Shown here one piece after another: positions 17,787-26,972 of a DNA stretch of 64,000 nucleotides. A program made the translations under genes and the position numbers. Source of the stretch: Dyadobacter sp. CECT 9275. GTDB lineage: Bacteria > Bacteroidota > Bacteroidia > Cytophagales > Spirosomataceae. The stretch covers positions 1,116,001-1,180,000 of the forward strand of contig NZ_CAJRAF010000002.1 of NCBI RefSeq assembly GCF_907164905.1, given 5' to 3'. The notes under the pieces were generated by a model. The model saw nothing but the letters and a program-made list of their open reading frames with translations, was not told the DNA's origin and made no database searches. Each line of letters begins with the position of its first letter. The first letter of the stretch is position 1.

Positions 17787-19052
17787 GCCCGGCCTTATTG
17801 CTGCCATGAAGCAGCCATTGCATCGCACTCTTGTACAGAAGGTTCAACCACTCACCATTGCAAAGCATTATTCGCACAGGCCCGCCTGGTCTGCAATGGC
17901 AGGGTTGTAACACCAGACCCAGACGAGCTCTTCAACCACCTGCTCGACATCCGTCAAGCGATTTCCACGCACCATCAGTCGGAAAATTTACCAATAGAGT
18001 CGATTTTCGAACCGGTTTTCTTTGACTCTCGCACCTGGGAGTTAGTTTCCTCGCTTTTTTGTTTGCAGCCCTGGCATTCAATAAAGCAGTTAGCGCTTTG
18101 TTTCAACCTTATTGAGCATCATCAGATTAGCATCGACACGCTGCAGGGGTTGGAAAAAACAAGATATAACCAGTTCGATACGCTCATCTTCCCGACACTC
18201 CGCTGGTTAATTGATCAAGGAGTCCGTTTCAGACACAACAGTGAGGTTACAGACATTATATTCAAGCAGGACGATAAAGGCAAGTTGTTCGCGCAGGGCC
18301 TGACATATATACATTCAGGGGAAGAACACACCTTAAATTTAGGGCCGCAGGCTTGTGTGTTTGTAGCAAACGGCTCGGTCGCCTCAGATTTTTCTATTGG
18401 CGAACATAACTCCGCGGCCTTAATGACGGAGCGGCCTGGAAACGACTGGAACTTGTGGCATAGCCTTTCCAACAAAGTGAAAGGATCTGGCGATCCGGTC
18501 CAGTTTGTAAACCGGATCCGTCAGACAACTGTCGTTTCATTCACAGTTACCAGCCCTAACAAGAAGATTTTCCAGCTCATGGAACAACTTAGCGGTAATG
18601 TCGATGGCACGGGCGGCCTGACGACTTTACACGCTTCAAACTGGCAGATTTCCATTAGCCTGCCCTATCAACCCTATTTTCTGGGACAACCCGAGCACAT
18701 TTCCGTATTCTGGGGATACGGATTATCGCCTTACACGTTAGGTAACTTTGTCAAGAAAGCCATGGTAGAGTGCTCAGGGGAAGAAATCCTCAGAGAAATT
18801 ATTAGCCACTTAAATTTTAGCCAGGACCAGCACAAGATAATGGAAGGCACCAATTGCCGCCACCTGATCTTTCCGTATTTTACCGCGCCGTTGCTACCCT
18901 CGGCCGACAAGCCGGAAGTAGTCCCCAATGGAGTCGGTAATCTTGCCTTTATTGGTCAATTCACAAACGTGGATGATTATCCCTGTCTCAATATCGAGTA
19001 TGCAGTCAGGTCAGCTCGGCGGGCGGTATACAAGTTGCTTGGGCTGGGATAG
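17787..19052 (+). pseudogene. N-terminally truncated oleate hydratase family protein
   Basis: An open frame of 421 codons with no good ATG; it matches the C-terminal two thirds of the oleate hydratase (MCRA) family. Family landmarks include QPWHSIKQ (about 18066), RTxYNQ-like TRYNQFDTLI near 18160, and the C-terminal run SVFWGYGLSPY, LIFPYFTAPLLP and FIGQFTNVDDYPCLNIEYAVRS (read in two parts). Oleate hydratases are FAD enzymes that add water to unsaturated fatty acids. The N-terminal Rossmann motif (GxGxxG) is missing upstream, where only the methyltransferase remnant is found, so the product should be inactive even if translated from the TTG at 18063. Confidence 0.8.
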
Positions 19053-19239
19053 AATCGCAGCAAGCCAAAGGCGCTGCGATGTTCTTTACAGCGCTATCAT
19101 ATCCAACAGTCAATCGATGTATATGAAAGACAGTATTACATCCGCTATGTTAACACCACTTTCGGATTCGGCCTATAAATTGACAGAGACTTTATACAGC
19201 TCCCATTATAATCAAGCAAACCTCTAGGGCACTTTAAGT

Positions 19240-20490
19240 TCAATGGTCGCAAGCAGGAAAAGACGGCTCCCGCCGCAAATAGCCCCAGAGAGCAATTCCG
19301 ATCCCACATGCCATGAGCAGGGCTGCGCCGGCCAAAAGAACGGATGCACCAGCAAATGCAATTTGAAAAACTGTATTGAAGCCCTGAAACAATAAGAAAG
19401 ACTCATTTAAAAAAATTCCGGCAACAAAAATATAAAGGCCTGCCGCAGCTAATTTGTTCTGAGGCAATATCTGGGTCATACTTAACCAGGCCAAGACAAA
19501 CAATGTTATCATGGCCAGCAAGACCAAATGCAGGTAGGCGATGATGATAGGGCGAACGCCGAATGCAAAATGGGCTAGGACGGGAACGGAGGATGCTGCC
19601 TGCAAGCCAAATTTGATTGTCGCTGCGATTGCTGCTAAAAGAAGCATCAACTTTATTACGTTTGGTTGACCGGATGTGATTTGAGAGGTATTTCGCCAGA
19701 TTGTTCTAAGCAGCCAGCACCATGTAGCCAGTTGAATGACACTGGCCAAAATCGTCAGAATTTGTAGGCCAAGCGGACGTAGCATCTCGTTAATGGACAG
19801 GAAGTAGGTCAGCACACAACAGATAGTGAAAAGATAGAGAAAAACGTCGTTTCTTACCTGGATGATTCTTTTACGATGTAGCCACTGCTGCAACAATCCC
19901 AAAGAGGCAAAAGAAAACCAGCCGTTATACTGAAAGTGAAGAAAAAAATAGATAGAAGCCAATTTTAGTGGAGCATTGCCCATCTTGGAAGCCATCACGT
20001 ACGCGAGTGAGAATGTGCCAAGACTTGATAACACGTTAAAAAACAAAGCAGCTAAAAACCATTTTCTCCAGGGTGCATCACGAAATTGATTGCTTGTGTC
20101 GGTTTGGAAAAAATACAAGAAAACGATCCCTACCAGTATCGAAAGGCTCGAAAAAGCAATCGAAACAGCGCCATACCCTTGAAAAAGGAAGCTGACTAAC
20201 ATCCCGTATGAGCAAACAAGGTTAAATGCCAGGAGCGACGAATATTTTGTCGGCAAATTCTCACCGGGCTTTGCACTGCTGATGACTGCTGCGATAGCGA
20301 GCATTAATACCTGCGTTAACCATCCGGAGAATGCAAAATGGGAATGGGCATGAAGCACAAATCGCTGCTCGACCCATGGAAACGGCAGCAATATCTTCAA
20401 CCGCATCAGCAGCCCCAGGCAGGCTACGATAAAGAGGTTGGCAACCGAAATCATTGCCCAGGATCTAATTGTCATTCGCTGGAAGAACAT
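19240..20490 (-). CDS. Polytopic membrane protein resembling heme-copper oxidase subunit I
   Basis: A 416-residue protein with roughly eleven or twelve hydrophobic segments. Conserved-looking histidines sit in membrane segments: LHAHSHFAFSGW (about 47-58), FFLHFQYNGWFSF (about 185) and AYLHLVLLAM (about 335). HxH...GW and H-x-x-YNGW are reminiscent of NorB/CcoN-type subunits, but the full six-His set is not evident, so catalytic oxidase activity is doubtful. It is 14 bases downstream of the Crp/Fnr gene and faces the nos genes, so a role linked to denitrification or oxygen limitation is plausible. Confidence 0.55.
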   Translation of the reverse strand: MFFQRMTIRSWAMISVANLFIVACLGLLMRLKILLPFPWVEQRFVLHAHSHFAFSGWLTQVLMLAIAAVISSAKPGENLPTKYSSLLAFNLVCSYGMLVSFLFQGYGAVSIAFSSLSILVGIVFLYFFQTDTSNQFRDAPWRKWFLAALFFNVLSSLGTFSLAYVMASKMGNAPLKLASIYFFLHFQYNGWFSFASLGLLQQWLHRKRIIQVRNDVFLYLFTICCVLTYFLSINEMLRPLGLQILTILASVIQLATWCWLLRTIWRNTSQITSGQPNVIKLMLLLAAIAATIKFGLQAASSVPVLAHFAFGVRPIIIAYLHLVLLAMITLFVLAWLSMTQILPQNKLAAAGLYIFVAGIFLNESFLLFQGFNTVFQIAFAGASVLLAGAALLMACGIGIALWGYLRREPSFPACDH

Positions 20491-20504
20491 AAAACAAAAA
20501 CTGG

Positions 20505-21158
20505 CTATTCGATGATTGTCTGCATCCCCTGCAAGCGATCAAGCGACTTGAGGAAAACCTTGCCCTTGGCAATGCGGACGCTCCCGCGCATTTCCAGGCT
20601 CTTGGTAGCACGGATCACAGTTTCAACACGCATTCCTGTCAGGTTTGCAATCTGTTGTCTTGTCAGCAAAACCTTGCCACAGTTATGGCAAACATTATTC
20701 GTGTTCCGCTGCAAGTACTTGTAAAGTTCCCATACAGTCTGCTCCGGCGAGTGGGATGCCAGCTGTTTAACCAGGAATAGCTTAAATCGTAGTTTTTGCG
20801 ATAGCATTTGGTTGAACATCATACTGATTTCCGGATGCTCCTGTAAAAGTCTATGAAATGGATCGATTCCCAGTTTAATAACCAAGCAGTCGGTTTCGGC
20901 GACAGCGGAACAAGCATACGGCTGCCGGTCAAAAACCGGCAGCTCGCCAAAACACTCCCCGGGCCCTGCTAGCGCTTGCAACGTTTCTTTCCCATCATGG
21001 TGGAAATTTGACCAAGAGACGGATCCTTCCAGTAACTGAAAGTAAAAAGCCGCGGGCTCCCCTTCTTGAAAGATTACCTCCGTTGCCTTTACCTTTTTTA
21101 CCGTCGCGCCGGCGCCAATCAAGAGTTCTGGTTCTATCATTGTCGGTTCATATTTCAA
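20505..21158 (-). CDS. Crp/Fnr-family transcription regulator
   Basis: A 217-residue regulator. An N-terminal cyclic-nucleotide-binding fold (GECFGELPVFDRQPYACSA, about 78-96) is followed by a dimerisation helix and a C-terminal winged HTH (LTRQQIANLTGMRVETVIRA, about 165-184). Four Cys of the FNR iron-sulfur type are not present at the N-terminus, so direct O2 sensing by a cluster is unlikely; a CNCG-like HNCGK occurs near 160. It is divergent from the cytochrome c/nosZ genes and is the likely regulator of both transcription units. Confidence 0.88.
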   Translation of the reverse strand: MKYEPTMIEPELLIGAGATVKKVKATEVIFQEGEPAAFYFQLLEGSVSWSNFHHDGKETLQALAGPGECFGELPVFDRQPYACSAVAETDCLVIKLGIDPFHRLLQEHPEISMMFNQMLSQKLRFKLFLVKQLASHSPEQTVWELYKYLQRNTNNVCHNCGKVLLTRQQIANLTGMRVETVIRATKSLEMRGSVRIAKGKVFLKSLDRLQGMQTIIE

Positions 21159-21319
21159 CCAAGATAAATAATGGCATTTCGGGGAATTATGACCACATCA
21201 CATCTCTAATGATGATAAAGTTCATTTTTTGCCCAACTCGCTGATTACAAACAACTTGCCGGCACAAAGTTCAATCAATTGCCACTCCGCTTCCTTTTTC
21301 AGGGCATTTGGCTGTGGTT

Positions 21320-21345
21320 TATGCGTCCACGCATAAAGTGGACAT
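21320..21345. promoter_or_regulatory. Inverted repeat between crp/fnr and nos genes
   Basis: GTCCAC (21325-21330) and GTGGAC (21338-21343) with partial extension to TATGC/ATA on the outside, in the 275-base divergent intergenic region. Placement suits an operator for the adjacent Crp/Fnr regulator, but it lacks the TTGAT-N4-ATCAA consensus. Confidence 0.35.
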
Positions 21346-21433
21346 ACCCTCATTCCTACATTTGTAACCAACGGAAGAAGCAATGGTACCAATTTTTACT
21401 CAAAAAAATACTACACATTAATTCTACACAAAA

Positions 21434-21895
21434 ATGAAGACAACAATTAACATTTTGATCAGCGCCCTATTGCTTTATGGCTGTGGTCAAAAGTCGGAAA
21501 ACGGCAGCGACACAACTGCAAGCGAGAATAAGCCCAAAATTGAGGACTATGACCCGCAAAGGGGACAAGGCAAATTCGACAAAGTAGAATTACCGGCCAA
21601 ATTGGACGACGCAATGGCTAAAAACGGGAAGTCTGTCTTTGATTTGAAATGTTCGAGCTGCCACAAATTGACAGACGAGAAGCTTGTCGGTCCAGGTTGG
21701 AAAGGTGTAACTACCAGGCGTAAGCCGGAGTGGATTATGAATTTTATTACCAATCCCGACGCAATGATCGACAAAGACCCGGAGTTGCAGTCGCAGCTTG
21801 AAATCTGTCTGGTAAGGATGCCCAATCAGAGCTTGTCCGACGATGATGCCCGGCACATCCTTGAATTTATGCGCCAGAATGATGGTGTGAAGTAA
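21434..21895 (+). CDS. Class I cytochrome c lipoprotein of the nos cluster
   Basis: A 153-residue mono-heme cytochrome. Lipoprotein signal MKTTINILISALLLYGC, low-complexity linker, heme motif CSSCH at about 73-77, and a distal Met in LVRMPNQSLSD near 130. It matches small cytochromes found just before clade II nosZ genes, which donate electrons to the reductase in the periplasm. It ends 29 bases before nosZ and shares its direction. Confidence 0.88.
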   Translation: MKTTINILISALLLYGCGQKSENGSDTTASENKPKIEDYDPQRGQGKFDKVELPAKLDDAMAKNGKSVFDLKCSSCHKLTDEKLVGPGWKGVTTRRKPEWIMNFITNPDAMIDKDPELQSQLEICLVRMPNQSLSDDDARHILEFMRQNDGVK

Positions 21896-21924
21896 TCTAC
21901 CCTATTCTCTCAAATCAAAATTTT

Positions 21925-23901
21925 ATGAAGACAACTAAGTACATCCTAGGCGCAGTTTGTGCAGCGGCCACCCTGGGCACAATCTCCTCGTGCAAACCCA
22001 AAAGTGCAGACACGGCGATTGGGGGCGATGCCGCCGCCAAAACCTACGTTGCGCCAGGCAAATATGACGAATTCTATAACTTTGTTTCCGGTGGTTTCAG
22101 CGGGCAACTTTCCGTATACGGGATTCCATCCGGCCGGTTACTGCGCGTGATACCTGTATTTTCCATGGATCCCGAAAAAGGTTGGGGGTTCAGCGAAGAG
22201 ACCAAGCCAATGCTCAATACTTCGCACGGTAGTGTGCCCTGGGACGATCTGCACCATGTGCAGCTTTCGAAGACAAACGGCGAAAATGATGGACGCTGGG
22301 TGTTTGTCAATGGAAATAACACCCCCCGGCTGGCAAGAATCGATTTGAAAACATTCCGTACCGCCGAGATCCTGGAACTACCCAACAGCGGCGGTAACCA
22401 CTCCTCGCCGTTCATTACAGAAAACACGGAATATGTGGTGGCGGGGACTCGTTTTAGCGTACCAATGGATGAGTCTGATGGAGACGTGCCTATTAATACC
22501 TACAAAAAGAACTTCAAGGGTACTCTCAGCTTCGTGAGCGTCAATCAGAAAGACGGCAACATGGATATCGCTTTTCAGATCGAAACCCCCGGTGTCAATT
22601 TCGATTTAAGCCGGGCGGGAAAAGGCCCTTCGCATGGCTGGTTTTTCTTCTCTTGTTACAACACCGAACAAGCCAATACGCTGCTTGAGGTTAACGCCTC
22701 CAAAAATGACAAGGACTTTATCATGGCAGTGAACTGGAAAAAAGCTGAAGAGTATTTGAAGGCCGGAAAAGGGAAAAAAGTAAAGGTCAGGTATGCGCAC
22801 AATAAGTACAGTGAGGAAAGCCACACTTCCGTTTCTGAGCTGAAAAACGAAGTTATAGTGCTCAATTCAAAGGAGCTCAAAGACCTGTGCTACTTCATCC
22901 CATGCCCTAAATCTCCGCATGGCATCGATGTTGATCCGACAGGAGAGTATATGGTCAGCAGCGGAAAGCTCGCTGCCCTGATCCCGGTTTTTTCGTTTTC
23001 CAAGATGATCAAGGCGATCGAAAACAAATCGTTTGAAGGGGCCTATAATGGCATTCCGGTCATTAAGTATGAAGCTGCACTCTATGGCGAGGTTCAAAAA
23101 CCTGGGCTCGGTCCGTTGCACACCGAATTTGATGGACGGGGAAATGCCATTACGACGATGTTTGTTTCATCCGAAATTGTGAAGTGGAACATCAAGGACC
23201 TTAAAGTCATCGACCGCCAGCCTACATTCTATTCTCCCGGCCACTTGATGGTTCCCGGAGGCGACTCGAAGAAACCCGACGGCAAGTATGTGATTTCATA
23301 TAACAAGATAACCAAAGACCGTTTTCTACCTACCGGCCCGGAGCTCGCCCAGAGCGCACAGCTCTTCGATATTTCTGGCGACAAAATGCAGCTGATACTC
23401 GATTTCCCAACCATTGGAGAGCCTCACTATGCACAGGCAATCAGGGCGGATAAAGTTAAAGAACAGTCGTTGAAAACATTCAAACTGGAGGCCAACAAGC
23501 ACCCGTACGTTTCGAAAGGCGAGGCCCAGACCAAAGTTGTCCGGGAAGGAAACAAGGTTCATGTGTACATGACAGCAATACGCTCGCACCTTACACCTGA
23601 TAACATCGAGGGCGTCAAGCTCGGGGACCAGGTCTATTTCCACCTGACCAACCTGGAACAAGACTGGGACGTACCGCACGGATTTGCTGTCAAAGGCGCC
23701 AACAATGGGGAGCTGCTCGTGATGCCAGGTGAAACTCAAACCCTGAAATGGGTTCCTGACCGCGTGGGTATCTTTCCGATCTACTGTACGGACTTTTGCA
23801 GCGCGTTACACCAGGAGATGTCAGGCTACGTCCGCGTCTCTGGCGCAGCCAGCAAAGTTGCCCTTGTAGGAAATACAGGCACTAACCTACCTGCTGAATA
23901 A
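21925..23901 (+). CDS. nosZ: Nitrous-oxide reductase, clade II (Sec-exported)
   Basis: A 658-residue periplasmic multicopper enzyme reducing N2O to N2. The N-terminus is a Sec/lipoprotein signal (ATLGTISSC), not a Tat signal, which marks the clade II type. The beta-propeller carries the CuZ histidines, visible in DDLHHVQL, GGNHSSPF, GPSHGWFF, CPKSPHGIDVD, LHTEFDGRG, SPGHLMVPGGD and GEPHYAQA. The C-terminal cupredoxin domain holds the CuA set DVPHGF and CTDFCSALHQEM. All ligands look intact. It is followed 12 bases later by the NosL-fusion gene and then nosDFY, the set needed for CuZ assembly. Confidence 0.97.
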   Translation: MKTTKYILGAVCAAATLGTISSCKPKSADTAIGGDAAAKTYVAPGKYDEFYNFVSGGFSGQLSVYGIPSGRLLRVIPVFSMDPEKGWGFSEETKPMLNTSHGSVPWDDLHHVQLSKTNGENDGRWVFVNGNNTPRLARIDLKTFRTAEILELPNSGGNHSSPFITENTEYVVAGTRFSVPMDESDGDVPINTYKKNFKGTLSFVSVNQKDGNMDIAFQIETPGVNFDLSRAGKGPSHGWFFFSCYNTEQANTLLEVNASKNDKDFIMAVNWKKAEEYLKAGKGKKVKVRYAHNKYSEESHTSVSELKNEVIVLNSKELKDLCYFIPCPKSPHGIDVDPTGEYMVSSGKLAALIPVFSFSKMIKAIENKSFEGAYNGIPVIKYEAALYGEVQKPGLGPLHTEFDGRGNAITTMFVSSEIVKWNIKDLKVIDRQPTFYSPGHLMVPGGDSKKPDGKYVISYNKITKDRFLPTGPELAQSAQLFDISGDKMQLILDFPTIGEPHYAQAIRADKVKEQSLKTFKLEANKHPYVSKGEAQTKVVREGNKVHVYMTAIRSHLTPDNIEGVKLGDQVYFHLTNLEQDWDVPHGFAVKGANNGELLVMPGETQTLKWVPDRVGIFPIYCTDFCSALHQEMSGYVRVSGAASKVALVGNTGTNLPAE

Positions 23902-23912
23902 CTGAGGATCCC

Positions 23913-24947
23913 ATGAAAAAACCGCAGATGCTTGCTATACACAGAATCCTGCTGATCATCTCGGGGATTGCCTTGTTGCTGGTCAATTACTTTCCGATAT
24001 GGCGGATCGAGCTGAGTGCACCTCAATATCCTGAGGGACTAGAGTTGCTGATTTACAGCGATAAACTGGCAGGTAATGTCGATATCATCAATGGCTTAAA
24101 CCATTACATTGGCATGAAGACCTTGCACACCAGTGACTTTATCGAATTTTCGGTCCTTCCGTCTTTGATCGTATTCTTTGCACTGCTTTTCATTGGAGTG
24201 GGTATCTGGGGCAAGCGCTCGGGCGGTTATTTTGCTATCGGGCTGTTCGCATTGTTCGGCATTGTGGCTATGGTCGACTTCTGGAAATGGGAATACGACT
24301 ATGGACATAATTTGAATCCTGACGCTGCAATCATAGTGCCTGGCATGTCTTACCAACCACCACTTGTCGGCTTCAAACAGCTTCTGAACTTTGGTGCTTA
24401 TAGCATACCCGCAACCGGCGGCTGGCTTTTTATACTTACGGGAGTAGTGGCGGCTGGTTGCATGCTGCGCGAATGGCTTGCTAGCAGAAAAACGAAGCAA
24501 ACCCTGGGCAAAAAGCTGTTTGTTCTTAAGCTGCTCATCCTGCCCGCAGGCCTGATTACCACACAGGCCTGCGGCCCTTCCGGGCCGCAGCCTATTAAGC
24601 GTGGGACAGATGCGTGCAGCCATTGCAAAATGACGATTAGCGACCTGAGGTTTGGCTGTGAGATGATTTCAAAAAAAGGCAGGGCATACAAGTTTGACGA
24701 TATTAAATGCATGACCTCATTTGTCTCCGAAGGGGATTTCGATAAGGCTGCTGTGGAAGTCTTCTACCTGTCCGATTTTAAAACAGAAGAGCTTAGGCCT
24801 GCCACCGAGATGTCTTTGCTGCATAGTGAGCAGCTCAGAAGCCCGATGGGAGGTAACTGCGCAGCATTTGAAACCCCCTCCTCCCTTGCCGAAGCCCAAA
24901 AGCAGTTTTCGGGCACCTTGGTCGAATGGGATATGCTGCTAAAATGA
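23913..24947 (+). CDS. nosL: Membrane protein fused to a NosL copper chaperone domain
   Basis: A 344-residue protein. The first about 205 residues hold four or five membrane segments (RILLIISGIALLLVNYF, LIVFFALLFIGVGIW, FAIGLFALFGIVAMV, GGWLFILTGVVAAGC and a last one near 205-220). A lipobox-like TTQAC near residue 217 then leads into a NosL-like domain with CSHCKMTISD (about 234-243), FDDIKCM and a C-terminal MGGNCAAF. NosL delivers Cu(I) to apo-NosZ. In many genomes the membrane protein and NosL are separate genes; here they are one frame with no stop, so either a fusion or a gene boundary lost by the deletion of a stop. Position between nosZ and nosD supports the assignment. Confidence 0.8.
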   Translation: MKKPQMLAIHRILLIISGIALLLVNYFPIWRIELSAPQYPEGLELLIYSDKLAGNVDIINGLNHYIGMKTLHTSDFIEFSVLPSLIVFFALLFIGVGIWGKRSGGYFAIGLFALFGIVAMVDFWKWEYDYGHNLNPDAAIIVPGMSYQPPLVGFKQLLNFGAYSIPATGGWLFILTGVVAAGCMLREWLASRKTKQTLGKKLFVLKLLILPAGLITTQACGPSGPQPIKRGTDACSHCKMTISDLRFGCEMISKKGRAYKFDDIKCMTSFVSEGDFDKAAVEVFYLSDFKTEELRPATEMSLLHSEQLRSPMGGNCAAFETPSSLAEAQKQFSGTLVEWDMLLK

Positions 24948-24959
24948 AACCCTATCCTC

Positions 24960-26213
24960 ATGAGTAAGCTCAATAAGATCAGCGCTGCCTTGATGTTGCT
25001 TGTCTGGAACGGTTCAGTACTACACGCCTGGTCGAAAACAATCCGTGTGGGCCGGCAATTTGGTGTTATAAACATTAAAGAGGCGATCCGCATGTCTGCC
25101 GCAGGCGATACCATTCTTGTCTACAAAGGGGTTTATAGGGAAGGCAACATTGTGATCGACAAGCCGCTGGTTTTCAAGGGAATCGATAAGCCAGTACTGG
25201 ATGGCGTAAACAAATACGAGGTCCTTTCGGTCAGGTCCCCCCATGTTGTCGTCGATGGCTTCCATATAAAGTCTTCCGGGCAATCCTCCATGCAGGATAT
25301 CGCCGGAATCAGGGTTTACAATACGCATCATGTTACCGTAAGGAATAACCTACTGGACGGCAATTTTTTCGGCATCTATTTGCAGCAGTCCAAACACTGC
25401 GTGATCGAAGACAACCGCCTGCTGGCTTATGGCAAGGCTGAGCACCTGATCGGAAACGGCATACACTGCTGGAAAAGCGATAGCCTGACCATCTCCGGAA
25501 ACCGGGCCCAGGGGCACCGCGACGGCATTTATCTGGAATTTACCACCAACACGCGGGTGTACCGTAATGTGAGCCACGAAAATCTGCGTTATGGGTTACA
25601 CTTTATGTTCGCCCATCACAACACCTATACTTTCAACACTTTCAGCAGCAACGGTGCCGGAGTGGCAGTTATGTACACCCATCATGTGCACATGCAAAAC
25701 AATACTTTCAAGGACAACTGGGGCGACTCGGCCTATGGCATCCTGCTGAAAGAGATTTCAGACAGTCAAATTGAGAACAACCGTTTTTCAGGGAACACGA
25801 CCGGTATTTTCATGGAGGGTGCCTCCCGTATACAAATTAAAAAGAATGAATTTCGGTCCAACGGTTGGGCATTAAAAATTCAGGCAAGTTGTATGGAAAA
25901 CCAGGTAGAAGCCAACAACTTCCAAGGCAACACCTTCGATGTGGCCACCAACAGCTCCCTGGTGCTGAATACATTCGATAAAAACTACTGGGACAAATAT
26001 GAAGGTTATGATTTAAACAAAGATGGCGTTGGGGACGTGCCCTACCGGCCGGTGAGCCTGTACTCGATGATTGTCGAGCGTTTTCCAGCTGCGATGATCC
26101 TGTTCCGCAGCTTTATGGTGAGCCTTTTAGACCGCACCGAAAAAATGGTCCCAGGCATCACCCCCGAACAACTCAAAGACACGCTGCCGGCAATGAAACC
26201 TGTGAGATTATGA
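24960..26213 (+). CDS. nosD: NosD, periplasmic beta-helix protein for NosZ maturation
   Basis: A 417-residue exported protein with signal peptide (ISAALMLLVWNGSVLHAW) and a parallel right-handed beta helix made of repeats with N and G ladder residues (NNLLDGNFFGIYLQ, NRAQGHRDGIYLEF, NTFSSNGAGVAVMY, NRFSGNTTGIFMEG). The C-terminal DLNKDGVGDVPYRP is a NosD hallmark. NosD acts with the NosFY ABC transporter in sulfur supply and copper-site assembly of NosZ. Its stop overlaps the nosF start by four bases. Confidence 0.95.
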   Translation: MSKLNKISAALMLLVWNGSVLHAWSKTIRVGRQFGVINIKEAIRMSAAGDTILVYKGVYREGNIVIDKPLVFKGIDKPVLDGVNKYEVLSVRSPHVVVDGFHIKSSGQSSMQDIAGIRVYNTHHVTVRNNLLDGNFFGIYLQQSKHCVIEDNRLLAYGKAEHLIGNGIHCWKSDSLTISGNRAQGHRDGIYLEFTTNTRVYRNVSHENLRYGLHFMFAHHNTYTFNTFSSNGAGVAVMYTHHVHMQNNTFKDNWGDSAYGILLKEISDSQIENNRFSGNTTGIFMEGASRIQIKKNEFRSNGWALKIQASCMENQVEANNFQGNTFDVATNSSLVLNTFDKNYWDKYEGYDLNKDGVGDVPYRPVSLYSMIVERFPAAMILFRSFMVSLLDRTEKMVPGITPEQLKDTLPAMKPVRL

Positions 26214-26965
26214 TATCCATACAAAACATTTCCAAGCAATTTGGCAAGTTTAAAGTGCTCAACAATGTATCCTTTGATTGCGGCCAAGGGCAGTGCATCG
26301 CACTTATCGGTCCTAACGGCAGCGGTAAGACAACGATTATTAAATCCATTCTGGGAATGGTGCACCCCGACACCGGCAGTATCAGTTTTGAAGGAAAAGA
26401 CATCGCCAGTGACTGGCTCTACCGGAACCACATCGGTTACATGCCTCAAATCGGCCGCTATCCCGAAAATATGAGCATAGGACAGGTGCTCGACATGATG
26501 AAGGATATCCGCAAATTGCCGGACAGCCAGATCGATCATGAGCTCTTCGAAGCGTTTAACATTAGGGCTCTGCTCGACAAACGAATGGGAACACTTTCTG
26601 GGGGAACCCGGCAGAAAGTGAGCGCCTGCCTGGCCTTTATGTTCAGCTCGAAGGCGTTGATCCTTGATGAGCCGTCGGCCGGCCTGGATCCTGTGTCATC
26701 AGAGATCCTTCGGGAAAAAATACTGGCCGAAAAAAAGAAGAACAAGTTGATAATCATCACTTCCCATATATTAAGCGAGCTCGACGAGCTGATCACCGAA
26801 GCCGTCTACATGCAGGATGGAAGCCTCAGGTTCCATAATAGTATTCAACAGCTTCAAAAACAGACCGGAGAAGGCAAATTGGCCCGTGCGATCGCCGCCA
26901 TGATCAGGCAACAAGACCTGCAAGCTGCCAAAGGACACACCGCAATACTAACCGCAGTAAAATGA
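26210..26965 (+). CDS. nosF: NosF, ABC transporter ATPase
   Basis: A 251-residue ATPase: Walker A GPNGSGKTT (about 38-46), Q-loop MPQIGRYPE, signature LSGGTRQK (near 130), Walker B ALILDEPSAGLDP (near 152) and an H-loop in IIITSHILSEL. It powers the NosY permease. Coupled by overlap to nosD and eight bases before nosY. Confidence 0.95.
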   Translation: MISIQNISKQFGKFKVLNNVSFDCGQGQCIALIGPNGSGKTTIIKSILGMVHPDTGSISFEGKDIASDWLYRNHIGYMPQIGRYPENMSIGQVLDMMKDIRKLPDSQIDHELFEAFNIRALLDKRMGTLSGGTRQKVSACLAFMFSSKALILDEPSAGLDPVSSEILREKILAEKKKNKLIIITSHILSELDELITEAVYMQDGSLRFHNSIQQLQKQTGEGKLARAIAAMIRQQDLQAAKGHTAILTAVK

Positions 26966-26972
26966 ATGGCGT

